A stretch of DNA of 39,963 bases. Origin: Thermoplasmatales archaeon UBA509 (GTDB lineage Archaea; Thermoplasmatota; Thermoplasmata; Thermoplasmatales; Thermoplasmataceae). This document shows positions 1-8,346 of the stretch, one piece after another. The stretch spans positions 1-39,963 of the forward strand of contig DAJC01000057.1 in the NCBI GenBank assembly GCA_002498845.1, in the 5' to 3' direction. The notes under the pieces are model-generated. The model worked only from the letters and a program-made list of their open reading frames with translations. It made no database searches and was not told the origin of the DNA. A program made the position numbers and the translations under genes. The stretch's first letter is position 1; every line of letters begins with the position of its first letter.

Positions 1-2
1 AC

Positions 3-335
3 ATATCAAAAATTGACAGAAAGGTTGTGTATCATGAACCATGCCATTTTGTCCTGAGGGCCGATTCCTACACGGTTCCGCTAACACTCATAAGCAGGGC
101 AGCCGAAACAGTCATGGCGCCCAGAAACGGCAGGAGGAATAATTGCTGTGGGGGTCCGGATGAGCTCATATTCCCAGATCTGTCGGAAAAAGTATCAAAT
201 GAGAGGTATTCGGAACTGGTTTCCACAGGAGCTTCGGAAATCATAACTGCCTGCCCCATATGCCTGGCAAACCTTTCCAAGGGGAAAAAAACAAGGGATA
301 TGGCAGACCTCCTCTCAGAGGCCTGCTTCAGGTAA
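3..335 (+). CDS. CCG-domain Fe-S oxidoreductase, 3' part only
   Basis: The reading frame is open to the left edge of the window, so this is the C-terminal end of a larger protein. It reads ..YHEPCHFVLR.. then NCCGGPDE and ITACPICLANL. This is the second cysteine-rich CCG domain (CX(n)CCG..CXXC type) of the family that includes HdrB/HdrD, GlcF and LutA, where it holds a 4Fe-4S or zinc centre in electron-transfer proteins. The EPCH and CCGG cysteines are intact. It ends exactly where the convergent hydroxyacyl-CoA dehydrogenase gene ends: the two stop codons abut with no base between them. The substrate of the whole enzyme cannot be told from this fragment; lactate, glycolate or heterodisulfide-type donors are all possible. 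A GTG at position 27 exists but lies inside conserved sequence, so it is not the start. Confidence 0.8.
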   Translation: MSKIDRKVVYHEPCHFVLRADSYTVPLTLISRAAETVMAPRNGRRNNCCGGPDELIFPDLSEKVSNERYSELVSTGASEIITACPICLANLSKGKKTRDMADLLSEACFR

Positions 336-2330
336 TTACCTTCCCTTGTATTCCGGCTTTCTCTTCTGCAGGAAAGCTGAAATGCCCTCCTTGAGATCAT
401 CTGTGCCATAGAGAAGGCCCATGGCAACGGATTCCATCTCAAGGCCGTCATCTGCGCCCATCTCGCTTCCCTTGTAGATGAGTTTCTTGGCCATTGCTGC
501 CGAAACAGGCGCAATCTTCCAGGCCAGTTCTTCTCCAAGTCGGTCGGTTTCTTCTGCAAGCTTATCCTTGTCGAAGACCCGGGAGACAAGCCCGATCTCA
601 TGGGCGTACTTCCCGTCAAAGCGCTCACCGGTCAGGATCAGGTACGCTGCCCTGGACATTCCCAGCAGTTTGCTTAGCCTCTGGCTTCCGCCCCATCCAG
701 GAACAAGGCCCAGAGTTGTTTCAGGGAAACCTATTGTGGTCTCAGGCGTTGCAACCCTTATGTCGCACCATATTGAAAGTTCAAATCCCCCGCCAAGAGT
801 GAATCCCTTCATCTCTGCTATGGTGATCTTGGGGATTTCCGACAGAAGCCTGAACACCCTCTCTCCTACCCTTGAATTTTCAGAGAAATCCATAGGCCCG
901 CTGAAGAACTGTGTCAGTTGAGCACCGGCAGATAGGTTGTTGCCTTCTCCCCTGACAATTATTACGTTTATCTCATGGTCATTCCACAGGTTCTTGAGGT
1001 GTTTTTCAAGGGATGCAAGAACTTCGGAGTTGATGAGGTTGTTCTTGGTGTTGTTCAGGATAAGGTGGGCCACCCTGGTCTTTTCATTGCGTTCCAGTCT
1101 GACGGGTTCTCCGGACTGTTCGGCGTGTTCAGCAGCATGGGTTTCTGCAGCCCTGGGAGCTTCGGCCCCCCTGGTTTTTCCGGATATGACCTCCCTGAGC
1201 TTGCCAGATTCAATGGACTTTGCGGGATAGAAAATCTTTGTGTCAAATTTCTGGCTCAAGGTGGTGAGCTTCTTCTTTATCTCTGCATTGGTGAGTCCTT
1301 CTGCAACAGAAATGGGCCCGAATGGCCTGTTCATTCCAAGCTTCACGCCTGTTTCTATGTCAGCCGGCTGTGCAACACCCTCCTCGATTATCTTCACGGC
1401 CTCGTTGATCTCAACGGAGAGTATATCCATAAGGTCAAGGACAGTTGCCGGTTTTGCCTCAGGAATCTTTGCATGCCCGTTTTCCCATACGTAGAAGCCG
1501 CTTCCGGATTTCAGCCCAAGTTTCCCTGATTTCATGAACCTGTTGAAATAGGTGCATTTCCCGTATTCCCTGTCAAGGGTGTCCGCATAGTATTCCAGCG
1601 AGTGGACAACTGTGTCAATGCCAACATAGTCCATAAGTTCATATGGCCCCATGGGGAGCCCCTGGGACCTTGCAAATGCGTCTACCTCTTCGGGCCTGGC
1701 CATGTTCCTGTCCAGGAGGAGGCAGAAGAGCAGGCTTTCCGGTGCGTTGATCCTGTTAACAACAAAGCCGGGGCTGTCCTTCAGGACTTTTATGGGAGTT
1801 TTCCCGATCTTCTTTGAGAACTCGTAGGTTGCATCAAATACATCCTGTGCCGTCCTGTCAGATTTTATGACCTCAACCAGCTTCATGATCACGGGCGGAT
1901 TGAAGAAATGGAGACCCAGGACGCGTTCCGGTGATTTTGCATGATCAGCAAGTGTGGATATCCTGATGTTCGACGTATTGGATGCCACTATGGCATCTGC
2001 CCTGCAGTTTGCAGTTATGTCCTTTATGACTGAAACCTTCAGGTCGGGTATTTCCGGCACTGCCTCAATGATGAGATCAGCATCCCTGACAGCTTCAGCC
2101 ATGTTGCTTGAAAAGCTTATGCGTCCAATGATCTCAGAGTAGGCTGCATCGCTTATCTTGCCTGATTTCTTCATCCTCTCCAGGCTGGCTTTCAGTGATG
2201 CCTCAGCCTTCTTGAGAGCCTCCGGGAATGCATCCTCCAGAATAACTGGAAATCCGGCCATGGAAACCACTTCTGCAATTCCGTGGCCCATTATGCCAGC
2301 TCCAATTACGGTGACCCTGTTTATCTGCAT
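336..2330 (-). CDS. Fused 3-hydroxyacyl-CoA dehydrogenase / enoyl-CoA hydratase
   Basis: This 664-residue bifunctional enzyme covers two steps of beta-oxidation: hydration of 2-enoyl-CoA and NAD-dependent oxidation of (S)-3-hydroxyacyl-CoA. The N-terminal half has the Rossmann motif VIGAGIMGHG (8-17), the catalytic HFFNPP histidine (about H141) with a following glutamate (about E153), and DSPGFVVNR (185-193). After an Ala/Glu-rich linker (about 385-408) comes a crotonase domain with SAGAQL, GGGFE (E517) and FPE (E537), so both catalytic glutamates are kept. The order dehydrogenase then hydratase is the usual archaeal one and the reverse of bacterial FadB. The same fold order is known in archaeal crotonyl-CoA hydratase/3-hydroxybutyryl-CoA dehydrogenase. 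The start ATG follows a GTGAGGT ribosome site. It lies 4 bp after the SCP2 gene in the same operon. Chain-length preference is unknown. Confidence 0.93.
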   Translation of the reverse strand: MQINRVTVIGAGIMGHGIAEVVSMAGFPVILEDAFPEALKKAEASLKASLERMKKSGKISDAAYSEIIGRISFSSNMAEAVRDADLIIEAVPEIPDLKVSVIKDITANCRADAIVASNTSNIRISTLADHAKSPERVLGLHFFNPPVIMKLVEVIKSDRTAQDVFDATYEFSKKIGKTPIKVLKDSPGFVVNRINAPESLLFCLLLDRNMARPEEVDAFARSQGLPMGPYELMDYVGIDTVVHSLEYYADTLDREYGKCTYFNRFMKSGKLGLKSGSGFYVWENGHAKIPEAKPATVLDLMDILSVEINEAVKIIEEGVAQPADIETGVKLGMNRPFGPISVAEGLTNAEIKKKLTTLSQKFDTKIFYPAKSIESGKLREVISGKTRGAEAPRAAETHAAEHAEQSGEPVRLERNEKTRVAHLILNNTKNNLINSEVLASLEKHLKNLWNDHEINVIIVRGEGNNLSAGAQLTQFFSGPMDFSENSRVGERVFRLLSEIPKITIAEMKGFTLGGGFELSIWCDIRVATPETTIGFPETTLGLVPGWGGSQRLSKLLGMSRAAYLILTGERFDGKYAHEIGLVSRVFDKDKLAEETDRLGEELAWKIAPVSAAMAKKLIYKGSEMGADDGLEMESVAMGLLYGTDDLKEGISAFLQKRKPEYKGR

Positions 2331-2334
2331 TACC

Positions 2335-2670
2335 TCACTTCCTTATCTTTGACACTATGCCTGTGAGTTTCTGTGCGCTGAAAATATCACCGCTGACCTT
2401 GAGCTGGCCCTGCATGAAAGCCTTTATGGCGTCAAGCTTTCCCGTAAAAATATCCGTGAGTGCCTGGTCTGAAGCGGAAATTGTGGCACTTGCACCCTGC
2501 AGTTCGCCTTCCTTCAGTGATACCGATCCGTTTGATATCTCAACATAGTACGGCTTTGCATCTGACGGCTTGAACTGGAATGATTTGTTGAACCCGGTTA
2601 TTTCTTTCCGGAAACTCTCCTCAGTGGCTGCCTTTGCAACTATTCCATTCATGACTTCATACGATGTCAT
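2335..2670 (-). CDS. SCP2 sterol-carrier-like lipid-binding protein
   Basis: A 111-residue single SCP2 domain. The C-terminal part has the family pattern of acidic residues and short strands followed by FTGKLDAIKAFMQGQLKVSG (about 75-94) and a final lysine-rich helix. SCP2 domains bind hydrophobic ligands such as fatty acyl-CoA in a tunnel. It is the first gene of a two-gene operon with the fused hydroxyacyl-CoA dehydrogenase/hydratase, 4 bp apart. This suggests a role in handling acyl-CoA intermediates or acyl chains; that role is inferred. A TATA-like box centred about 30 nt before the ATG suggests a nearly leaderless mRNA. The ATG at 2670 is taken as the start; an in-frame ATG six codons later is possible. 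Confidence 0.85.
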   Translation of the reverse strand: MTSYEVMNGIVAKAATEESFRKEITGFNKSFQFKPSDAKPYYVEISNGSVSLKEGELQGASATISASDQALTDIFTGKLDAIKAFMQGQLKVSGDIFSAQKLTGIVSKIRK

Positions 2671-2695
2671 ATATGGAGAGTCGGAAACCAGTAAA

Positions 2696-2704
2696 ATAAT
2701 TTAT
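2696..2704 (-). promoter_or_regulatory. TATA box of the SCP2 operon
   Basis: On the minus strand this reads ATAAATTAT, centred about 30 nt before the ATG at 2670, which fits an archaeal TATA box for a short-leader transcript. Confidence 0.5.
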
Positions 2705-2736
2705 GCGCAGGCCGTCCCATCCTGTTATTTTCATTT

Positions 2737-2754
2737 GTGCACTGGCCAGTGCAC
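2737..2754. promoter_or_regulatory. 18-bp perfect palindrome, putative operator
   Basis: GTGCACTGGCCAGTGCAC is identical to its own reverse complement over all 18 bases. It lies between the TATA box of the SCP2/hydroxyacyl-CoA dehydrogenase operon (minus strand) and the permease gene (plus strand, ATG at 2788), about 33 nt before that ATG. The position suits a dimeric regulator acting on one or both divergent promoters. The binding protein is unknown. A GTG within it could act as a start for the permease frame, but this would put the palindrome in coding sequence and add an unlike N-terminus, so it is not preferred. Confidence 0.6.
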
Positions 2755-2787
2755 CAAGTGTTATCTACAATTGGCGCATACTCTGAC

Positions 2788-4173
2788 ATGCCCCAAACTC
2801 TGACCAGGACCCTGAAATTCCAGGATGCCGTTATAATAAACCTTGGAGCAATAATCGGGGCTGGCATATTTGTCATAATAGGAATATCTGCAGGAGCAGC
2901 TGGCCCGGCAGTTCTCGTTTCAATACCACTTGCAGGCATGGTGGCAATTTTTACCGGAATAAGTTTCTCTCAGATAGCAAGGCATGTTGACAAGGAGGGT
3001 GGAGTTTACGAGTATGGAAAGGAATCCCTGTCACCTTACGCCGGATTCGTTGGCGGGTCACTCTGGACATTCGGGAACATAATTGCGCTGTCTGCGGTTT
3101 CCATAAGTTTTGGAAGTTATCTGGATGCCCTGCTCAATTCCAGGTTTCCGGACATATTCATTGCCATATCCATAGTTGCATCATTTGCCCTGCTCAATGC
3201 CATGGGCATCAAGAATTCTGCAAGGACTCTCAGGGCAATCGTTGCAGTAAACGTCATAATACTGGTTACATTCACTGCTGTTGGACTGTTTTTCATCCAC
3301 CCGTCTCATTTCAATGATTTCTTTGCAAAGGGGCCAGGCGGAATCATATCCGGTGCGGCCATCATTTTCTTTGCCTTCTCAGGTTTCTCAAGGGTCACAA
3401 CGGTTTCTGAGGAGGTTGTGAATCCGGAGAAGACCATACCACTTGCAATACTCGTATCCATCATGATATCAGCGGTGCTCTACTTCCTCATAAGCCTTGC
3501 AACCCTTGGACTTGCTCCAGCATCAAGACTTGCGGAGTCTGCATCCCCTCTTGCATTTGCCTCATCCGTTACCGGAATGGGCTGGCTTGTGATCCTGGTT
3601 TCCATGGGGGCACTGGTGGCAACTTCAGGAGTGATACTTACAGGCATCCTTGGAACCTCAAGGGTAATGTTCGCCATGGGAAGAGACGGTGAGCTTCCCA
3701 GGCAGGTCTCCAGGCTGGACAGGTTTTCCACGCCGATTGTTGCAATACTGGTTTCCCTGATTCTTGCAGTAGCCATGATGCCGGCTGCATCATTTGGCAC
3801 CATTGTTGAATCATCAAACACATGCGTCATAGCTGCCTATGCCATCATAAATGTGGCTGCCCTGCGCACGCATATTAAATACCGGGGGACAGGCAGAAGA
3901 ATGCTTCTGGCTCACGACTGGTTTTTCCTGATTCCGGTTGCAGGCATCATCACAATAGGCCTCTTCTTCGCATTCCTGGGATACGAGAGCATGGAGATCG
4001 CGGCGGCAGTGTTTGCGGCAGCTTCAGTATATCATATGCTGAATGTCAGGCGGCATGGGCCATCATCAAGACCGCCAAAAACAAGCAAAGTCAGGCTCTT
4101 TGGAAGATCCAGGCACAATGTTGATAATAAAAAAGAAGATGGAAATACTGGCCCTGATCAGGCCTTGCTGTGA
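2788..4173 (+). CDS. APC-family amino acid permease
   Basis: About 461 residues with around 12 hydrophobic segments. The first helix has the APC signature LGAIIGAGIFVIIG near residues 15-28, where unwound TM1 binds the substrate amino group in this superfamily. Further motifs are FFAFSGFSRVTTVSEEV (TM6 region) and a permease-like VMFAMGRDGELP loop. It probably imports amino acids with protons at the cytoplasmic membrane; the substrate is not predictable. The frame is open further upstream to a GTG at 2737. The ATG at 2788 is preferred because MPQTLTRTLKFQDAV matches a normal family N-terminus and because the upstream alternative runs through the palindrome. The last 16 bp overlap the tail of the convergent disulfide oxidoreductase gene. 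Confidence 0.88.
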   Translation: MPQTLTRTLKFQDAVIINLGAIIGAGIFVIIGISAGAAGPAVLVSIPLAGMVAIFTGISFSQIARHVDKEGGVYEYGKESLSPYAGFVGGSLWTFGNIIALSAVSISFGSYLDALLNSRFPDIFIAISIVASFALLNAMGIKNSARTLRAIVAVNVIILVTFTAVGLFFIHPSHFNDFFAKGPGGIISGAAIIFFAFSGFSRVTTVSEEVVNPEKTIPLAILVSIMISAVLYFLISLATLGLAPASRLAESASPLAFASSVTGMGWLVILVSMGALVATSGVILTGILGTSRVMFAMGRDGELPRQVSRLDRFSTPIVAILVSLILAVAMMPAASFGTIVESSNTCVIAAYAIINVAALRTHIKYRGTGRRMLLAHDWFFLIPVAGIITIGLFFAFLGYESMEIAAAVFAAASVYHMLNVRRHGPSSRPPKTSKVRLFGRSRHNVDNKKEDGNTGPDQALL

Positions 4174-4826
4174 TTGTTGTAGGCTTCCATCACATATTCT
4201 GCGAACTGATCGTCAGGATAGGCGCCGACAAACTGCACCTCTCCATTTATGACTATGTGAGGCACGCTTGAAACTCCAACTTCCTCAGCTTCCTGTTCGA
4301 ATTCCATGGATTCGATCATTTCACCGGTTATGTTCTTGTTCAGTATGGCAAATTTATGCGCGGTGCCAACTGCCTTGGGGCAGTACGGGCAGGTTGGTGT
4401 TACATAGACCTTTATGCTCACCGGCTTATCGATCTTGTTGATTATCTCCATTGCCTTGGAAGAAACCTCAACTTCGCCATTTGAAACGTTCTTCATGTCC
4501 TCTATGAGGGAACCGAATTCATATCCAGACGGGATACCATAATACTTCACGCGCCCGTTCTTCTCCCCATGCTTTGTCACAATTGTGGCAGGGAACTTCT
4601 CAACGCCGAATGCTTCAGCATCCTTCCTGTCCTTGTCAAAATCGTATTTCTCAAGATGGATCTTTCCATTGATTTCTGAAACCTCTTCAGCAAGTTCTAC
4701 AGTTTCCTTGCAGTACTTGCAATCCGGACTCTCAGAGGTAAAAATGACCAGATCTATATCATCCTTCAGATGTTTCTCGAATTCCTGCATAAGAAACTTC
4801 TTGTCTTCCTCTCTTATTAATGGCAT
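4158..4826 (-). CDS. Protein disulfide oxidoreductase (two thioredoxin folds)
   Basis: A 222-residue archaeal glutaredoxin-like PDO with two tandem thioredoxin folds and one CXXC in each: CKYC at 36-39 and CPYC at 146-149. Each half also has its cis-proline (KFPAT near 79, SVPHI in the second half). PDOs of this type form and reshuffle cytosolic disulfides in thermophilic archaea and take electrons from a thioredoxin-reductase-like flavoprotein. No such reductase gene is next to it. The length matches the family. A TATA-like box (CTTAAATAA on the minus strand, 4846-4854) is centred about 24 nt before the ATG, so the mRNA is probably leaderless. The 3' end overlaps the permease gene by 16 bp tail to tail. 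Confidence 0.92.
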   Translation of the reverse strand: MPLIREEDKKFLMQEFEKHLKDDIDLVIFTSESPDCKYCKETVELAEEVSEINGKIHLEKYDFDKDRKDAEAFGVEKFPATIVTKHGEKNGRVKYYGIPSGYEFGSLIEDMKNVSNGEVEVSSKAMEIINKIDKPVSIKVYVTPTCPYCPKAVGTAHKFAILNKNITGEMIESMEFEQEAEEVGVSSVPHIVINGEVQFVGAYPDDQFAEYVMEAYNNHSKA

Positions 4827-4984
4827 CCTTAGTAATTTTCCATTATTATTTAAGTGTTGTCAGGCATGAAGGTAACCATGTGTTCTTGTAGTGATTGAAA
4901 CGGATAAATATGAACAGGAAATCCATTCTGGAACCTTTGAAGAAGCCAGGAATTATATGGTATATGCCTGACATAACAGCTAAA

Positions 4985-4992
4985 CTATTTAG
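4985..4992 (+). promoter_or_regulatory. TATA box of alaX
   Basis: CTATTTAG is centred about 25 nt before the ATG at 5013, consistent with a leaderless archaeal transcript. There is no ribosome site before the ATG. Confidence 0.45.
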
Positions 4993-5012
4993 GATGAAGC
5001 ATTAATGTCCCG

Positions 5013-5732
5013 ATGACAGACAAGTTGTACTGGAAAGACATGAACCTCAGGGAATTTGATGCCCGTGTGGAATCGGTTGATGGAAACGAAATCATCCTTG
5101 ACAGGACTGCATTTTATGCTGCCGGAGGCGGACAGCCGTGCGATACAGGATTTCTGAAGAATGAAGGAGGGCAGTACAGGGTTACGGACGTCAGGAAGGC
5201 TGGCGACCACGTGATTCATGTCGTGGAATCTGCAGACGGGCTATCAGCCGGAATGGCAGTTCATGGCATCATAGACTGGGACAGGAGGTATTCCCATATG
5301 AGGTATCACTCTGCCATACACGTCCTGGACGGCATAGTGACAACCAGGCATGGGGATCAGGGGCTGCTCACGGGAGGGCAGATATATCAGGACAGGGCGC
5401 GGATTGATCTGGACATGCAGGATTTCAGCAGGGAGGCCGTTGAGAAGATACTTGATGAATGCAACAGCTTCATAAAGGAAGGCCACCGGATTTATCAGGA
5501 GGAGGTTCCCGGAGAGGAGGCCAGGAAGATGGAGAATCTTGCCAGAACACTTCCCGGAAGGGAACTGATCAACTCACTTGATACGGTGAGGCTGATTGTC
5601 ATAGAAGGGCTGGACATGCAGGCCGACGGCGGAACACACGTATCCAACACCACGGAAATAGGAAAACTTGTTCTAAATCGCATAGAAAGCAAGGGAAAGC
5701 GCAACAAGAGAGTGGAATTCCACCTGGAGTGA
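5013..5732 (+). CDS. alaX: AlaX-type alanyl-tRNA editing protein, altered metal ligand
   Basis: A 239-residue free-standing editing protein of the AlaRS second additional domain family. Such proteins hydrolyse mischarged Ser- or Gly-tRNA(Ala). The N-terminal small barrel has the glycine-rich AAGGGQPCD (37-44), typical of AlaX-M/AlaRS. The first zinc motif, HSAIH, is intact (H99 and H103). In the second motif the usual CxxxH is replaced: the sequence is ADGGTHV, with Asp at 205 where AlaRS and the well-studied AlaX have Cys, and His at 209. The flanking SNTTEIG and the C-terminal KGKRNKRVEFHLE are normal, so it does not look like decay. It is a single gene with its own promoter. The family call is firm; activity with the changed ligand is not known. 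Confidence 0.9.
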   Translation: MTDKLYWKDMNLREFDARVESVDGNEIILDRTAFYAAGGGQPCDTGFLKNEGGQYRVTDVRKAGDHVIHVVESADGLSAGMAVHGIIDWDRRYSHMRYHSAIHVLDGIVTTRHGDQGLLTGGQIYQDRARIDLDMQDFSREAVEKILDECNSFIKEGHRIYQEEVPGEEARKMENLARTLPGRELINSLDTVRLIVIEGLDMQADGGTHVSNTTEIGKLVLNRIESKGKRNKRVEFHLE

Positions 5733-5803
5733 ATCGGACCGCTCCTGATCAAATCTTAAATTTTTGAATTTTGGAATTGCCCCCCACCCATAAATAATGC
5801 ATG

Positions 5804-5810
5804 TTTAAGT
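5804..5810 (+). promoter_or_regulatory. TATA box of the Gfo/Idh/MocA gene
   Basis: TTTAAGT is centred about 26 nt before the ATG at 5833. A second AT-rich candidate (ATAAATAAT, 5790-5798) lies further upstream. The ATG has no ribosome site. Confidence 0.4.
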
Positions 5811-5832
5811 AAGGACTAAGGCATGATCCCCC

Positions 5833-6798
5833 ATGGAAATAGTTGTTGTGGGATGCAGGGGATTCGGAAAGGTTCATTTAAGATCAATCAGGGGAGCGGA
5901 CATCGGAATAGTGGAACGTGACCCAGAAATAAGAAGGGAGATAGAGGAAAAATTTCCTGTGGCGCATTCCTATGAAACCTATGAACAGGCCCTGGAATCC
6001 GGTGCGGAGATCATAGATCTGGCGGTTCCGCACAATCTGCACAGGGACATGGCAATTGCTGCCATGAAGAAAGGCAAGCATGTGACGCTGGAGAAGCCCA
6101 TTTCAACATCACTGGATGAATCACGGGAAATGATTGATTTCTCCAGGAAGGCCGGCGTGAAGTTCATGGTGCTTGAGCAGTATTATTTCGATCCCTCCGT
6201 ACAGGAAGCAATGCGCGTCATCAGGGCTGGAAAGATCGGGAAAGTCCATACAATAATTGTGAGAGATCAGAGAGTATACCAGAAGGAAGGCTGGAGGGCT
6301 GTGAAAAACACCATGGGTGGGGGTGCCCTCATAGACGGCGGTATACACTATGTTGATACAATGCTTAACCTGGGCGGTCAGTACCATTCAGTTACTGCCA
6401 GGTCTGTGCATGGCGGTTCATCGCTGCAGGGTGAGGACAACACTGTTGCCATGTTCTCCTTCAGCAGCGGATCAACAGGCATACTGTATTATTCGTGGGC
6501 ATACAGGAATCCTCCTGTGGTACCGGGACTGGAAATAATTGGTTCGGAGGGGTCAATTTATGAGGATCCTGAAACGAGGTCGCATGAGGATTTCAAGGTA
6601 CCATCCAGGACAACGGCATACGGTGACCTGGTGATGAACGGGAAGAGAATGGATATCCCGAAATATGATGTGTTTCAGAAAGAATTTGATGGTTTCCTGA
6701 AATCAGTTGAAAGTGGAACAGATGTTCCATTTGATCCGGAACTGGCTCACCGCGACCTGTCTGCAGTTCTTGATATATACAGGCAGTCCGCCACCTGA
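5833..6798 (+). CDS. Gfo/Idh/MocA-family oxidoreductase
   Basis: A 321-residue NAD(P)-dependent dehydrogenase. It has an N-terminal Rossmann fold with VVVGCRGFGKVHL (4-16; a variant of GxGxxG), the family lysine in LEKPISTS (E87-K88), and the C-terminal substrate motif GGGALIDGGIHYVD (162-175), with Asp168 and His172 as likely catalytic residues. Members oxidise sugars, inositol or related polyols, or reduce their ketones; the substrate is not predictable here. It stands alone, 100 bp after alaX, and converges on the MFS gene, whose stop lies 5 bp away. A sugar substrate would fit the neighbouring sugar-type transporter, but that is context only. Confidence 0.88.
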   Translation: MEIVVVGCRGFGKVHLRSIRGADIGIVERDPEIRREIEEKFPVAHSYETYEQALESGAEIIDLAVPHNLHRDMAIAAMKKGKHVTLEKPISTSLDESREMIDFSRKAGVKFMVLEQYYFDPSVQEAMRVIRAGKIGKVHTIIVRDQRVYQKEGWRAVKNTMGGGALIDGGIHYVDTMLNLGGQYHSVTARSVHGGSSLQGEDNTVAMFSFSSGSTGILYYSWAYRNPPVVPGLEIIGSEGSIYEDPETRSHEDFKVPSRTTAYGDLVMNGKRMDIPKYDVFQKEFDGFLKSVESGTDVPFDPELAHRDLSAVLDIYRQSAT

Positions 6799-6803
6799 AA
6801 GCT

Positions 6804-8276
6804 TCACAGCTTGGAGCCCGGGTTAAGGGATGATGATGGAGGCTTAATTGCCAGGGATGTCTCTTCCAGGCTCCTGTTCTTGGTCTCCTTTATGGTCAGA
6901 AGCGTGAGCACAGTGCCCGTGATGGCAATAAGAGTAAGGGCGCCCAGAACTGTGGGGAGGCCGTATAATGCCTCTATGACTGGTATCATAAAGGTGAATA
7001 TCCCGGCCCCCAGTTTGCCGGAGGATGCCGATATTCCGTGGCCCGTTGTCCTGAATTCGGTGGGGAACAGCTCAGTTGGAATCAGGAAGGTTGTGGAATT
7101 CGGGCCCATGTTGCCAAAGAGATAGGATAGCCCGTAAAGGGCAACGAACAGTATCAGGTCCCTGCTTATTGTGGTGAATTTGAGTGCGAATATGAAGTAT
7201 ACCACTGCCATTGCCGTGAACCCAATCCACTGCAGCTTCTTTCTACCCGCCTTGTCAACAAGCCCCACTGCGAGCCAGTAACCCGGCACTGCAAAAAGCC
7301 CTGCCAGAAGGGCGTTTCCAACCGCAATATTGAATATTGTAGCCTTAAGGTTGCCGGCAACCGCACCATATCCAATTTCGCTCAATATCTGGCCGCTGTT
7401 GATTGATGTGCCATAAAATGCCATGTCGAAAAGGAACCAGGAACCAGCGGTCCCAAGCAGTATGACCCAGTAGTTCCTCAGAAACTGCGATGGTGACATT
7501 TTCCTTGCTTTCACTCTTTCTGCACTTACAGACACCTTCTTTCCTGTGGCAGCCTGCACAGCCGCAGCAGCTCCTGCCCTGTCGCCCATCTCTATGGAGT
7601 ATCTGGGACTCTCCTTTATCCTCCTTCTGAGGTATATCACGGAAGCCGCAGGAACCGCGCCAAAACCAAGCATCACCCTCCATGCATAGTCAAGGGGCAG
7701 GAAATGTATGGAAACAAGCCCTATGAGGCTTCCAAAAAGCAGGCCAAATCCCTGCATGGAAAATACGGATAACACCATCTTTCCCCTGTTCCTGACACTG
7801 GAATATTCGCTCATAATGGTGGAGCTCACAGGATAATCCCCGCCCACCCCTATTCCCAGTATGAATCTGGAAATCATGAGCATGGGTATGTTTATTGAAA
7901 ATGCGGAAACTATGGCAAAAACAAGCAGTATGGTCATTTCCAGGCCGTAAATGTATCGCCTTCCCTTGAGATCAGCGATCCTTCCGAAGACAATGGCGCC
8001 AACGAAAGCACCGAACAGGGCCATGGCCCCAATCATTCCCGTTTCAACCGATGCAGCACCAAGCGGCCCTATGTAGCTGGTGCCGAATATGTTGTTGGAA
8101 TTTGTTATGCCAAAGACAGCAACTATGATTGGAATGGCAGTGGATGTGACGAACAGATCATAGGCATCGGAGAAGAAGCCCATACCTGCAGTGAAAATTG
8201 TCTTGACATGGAATTTCCCGGTCTTTGCCTGGTCAAGTGCTCTCAGCAGATCGCCGTCGTCATTGGACTTCGCCAT
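6804..8276 (-). CDS. MFS transporter, PHS-like (copy 1)
   Basis: About 490 residues with 12 predicted membrane helices. GFFSDAYDLF near the N-terminus and GIGVGGDYPVSSTIMSE (TM4 region) are hallmarks of the phosphate:H+ symporter branch and its sugar/metabolite relatives. FLIPTELFPTEFRTTGHGIS in the second half is the usual sugar-porter PTE-FP-R loop. It resembles the gene at 17893-19341, so the two are paralogues. The substrate may be phosphate, a sugar or an organic acid. The frame opens with GTG at 8279, but the ATG at 8276 is preferred; a GAGG ribosome-like site lies about 13 nt upstream. It is divergent from the adenosyltransferase gene. Its upstream region carries CTATATAGCT, also seen before the paralogue. 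Confidence 0.88.
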   Translation of the reverse strand: MAKSNDDGDLLRALDQAKTGKFHVKTIFTAGMGFFSDAYDLFVTSTAIPIIVAVFGITNSNNIFGTSYIGPLGAASVETGMIGAMALFGAFVGAIVFGRIADLKGRRYIYGLEMTILLVFAIVSAFSINIPMLMISRFILGIGVGGDYPVSSTIMSEYSSVRNRGKMVLSVFSMQGFGLLFGSLIGLVSIHFLPLDYAWRVMLGFGAVPAASVIYLRRRIKESPRYSIEMGDRAGAAAAVQAATGKKVSVSAERVKARKMSPSQFLRNYWVILLGTAGSWFLFDMAFYGTSINSGQILSEIGYGAVAGNLKATIFNIAVGNALLAGLFAVPGYWLAVGLVDKAGRKKLQWIGFTAMAVVYFIFALKFTTISRDLILFVALYGLSYLFGNMGPNSTTFLIPTELFPTEFRTTGHGISASSGKLGAGIFTFMIPVIEALYGLPTVLGALTLIAITGTVLTLLTIKETKNRSLEETSLAIKPPSSSLNPGSKL

Positions 8277-8334
8277 CACTTGTCATTTCCTCATTACGGC
8301 ATTCCGTATGAGCCTCTCATAGATATTTTATGTA

Positions 8335-8346
8335 GAGCTATATAGA
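8335..8346. promoter_or_regulatory. CTATATAG-type element upstream of MFS copy 1
   Basis: On the minus strand this reads CTATATAGCTCT, just upstream of an AT-rich CATAAAATATC that may be the TATA box. The same CTATATAGCT core occurs inside a palindrome upstream of the paralogous transporter at 17816-17831. Confidence 0.35.

Noticed and set aside
68..628. Long minus-strand frame overlapping the Fe-S fragment and the 3' end of the fused dehydrogenase
   Set aside because: Shadow of two genes with clear family motifs; no motif of its own.
2737..2787. Upstream GTG extension of the amino acid permease
   Set aside because: It would place the 18-bp palindrome inside the gene and adds residues unlike the family; the ATG at 2788 fits better.
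4891..5005. Two short overlapping frames (26 codons from GTG 4891, 31 codons from ATG 4910) upstream of alaX
   Set aside because: Too short, no recognisable domain, no convincing ribosome site, and the region contains the alaX promoter.
8294..8308. TACGG-CATT-CCGTA inverted repeat in the leader of MFS copy 1
   Set aside because: Only 5-bp arms; too weak to call a regulatory hairpin or operator.
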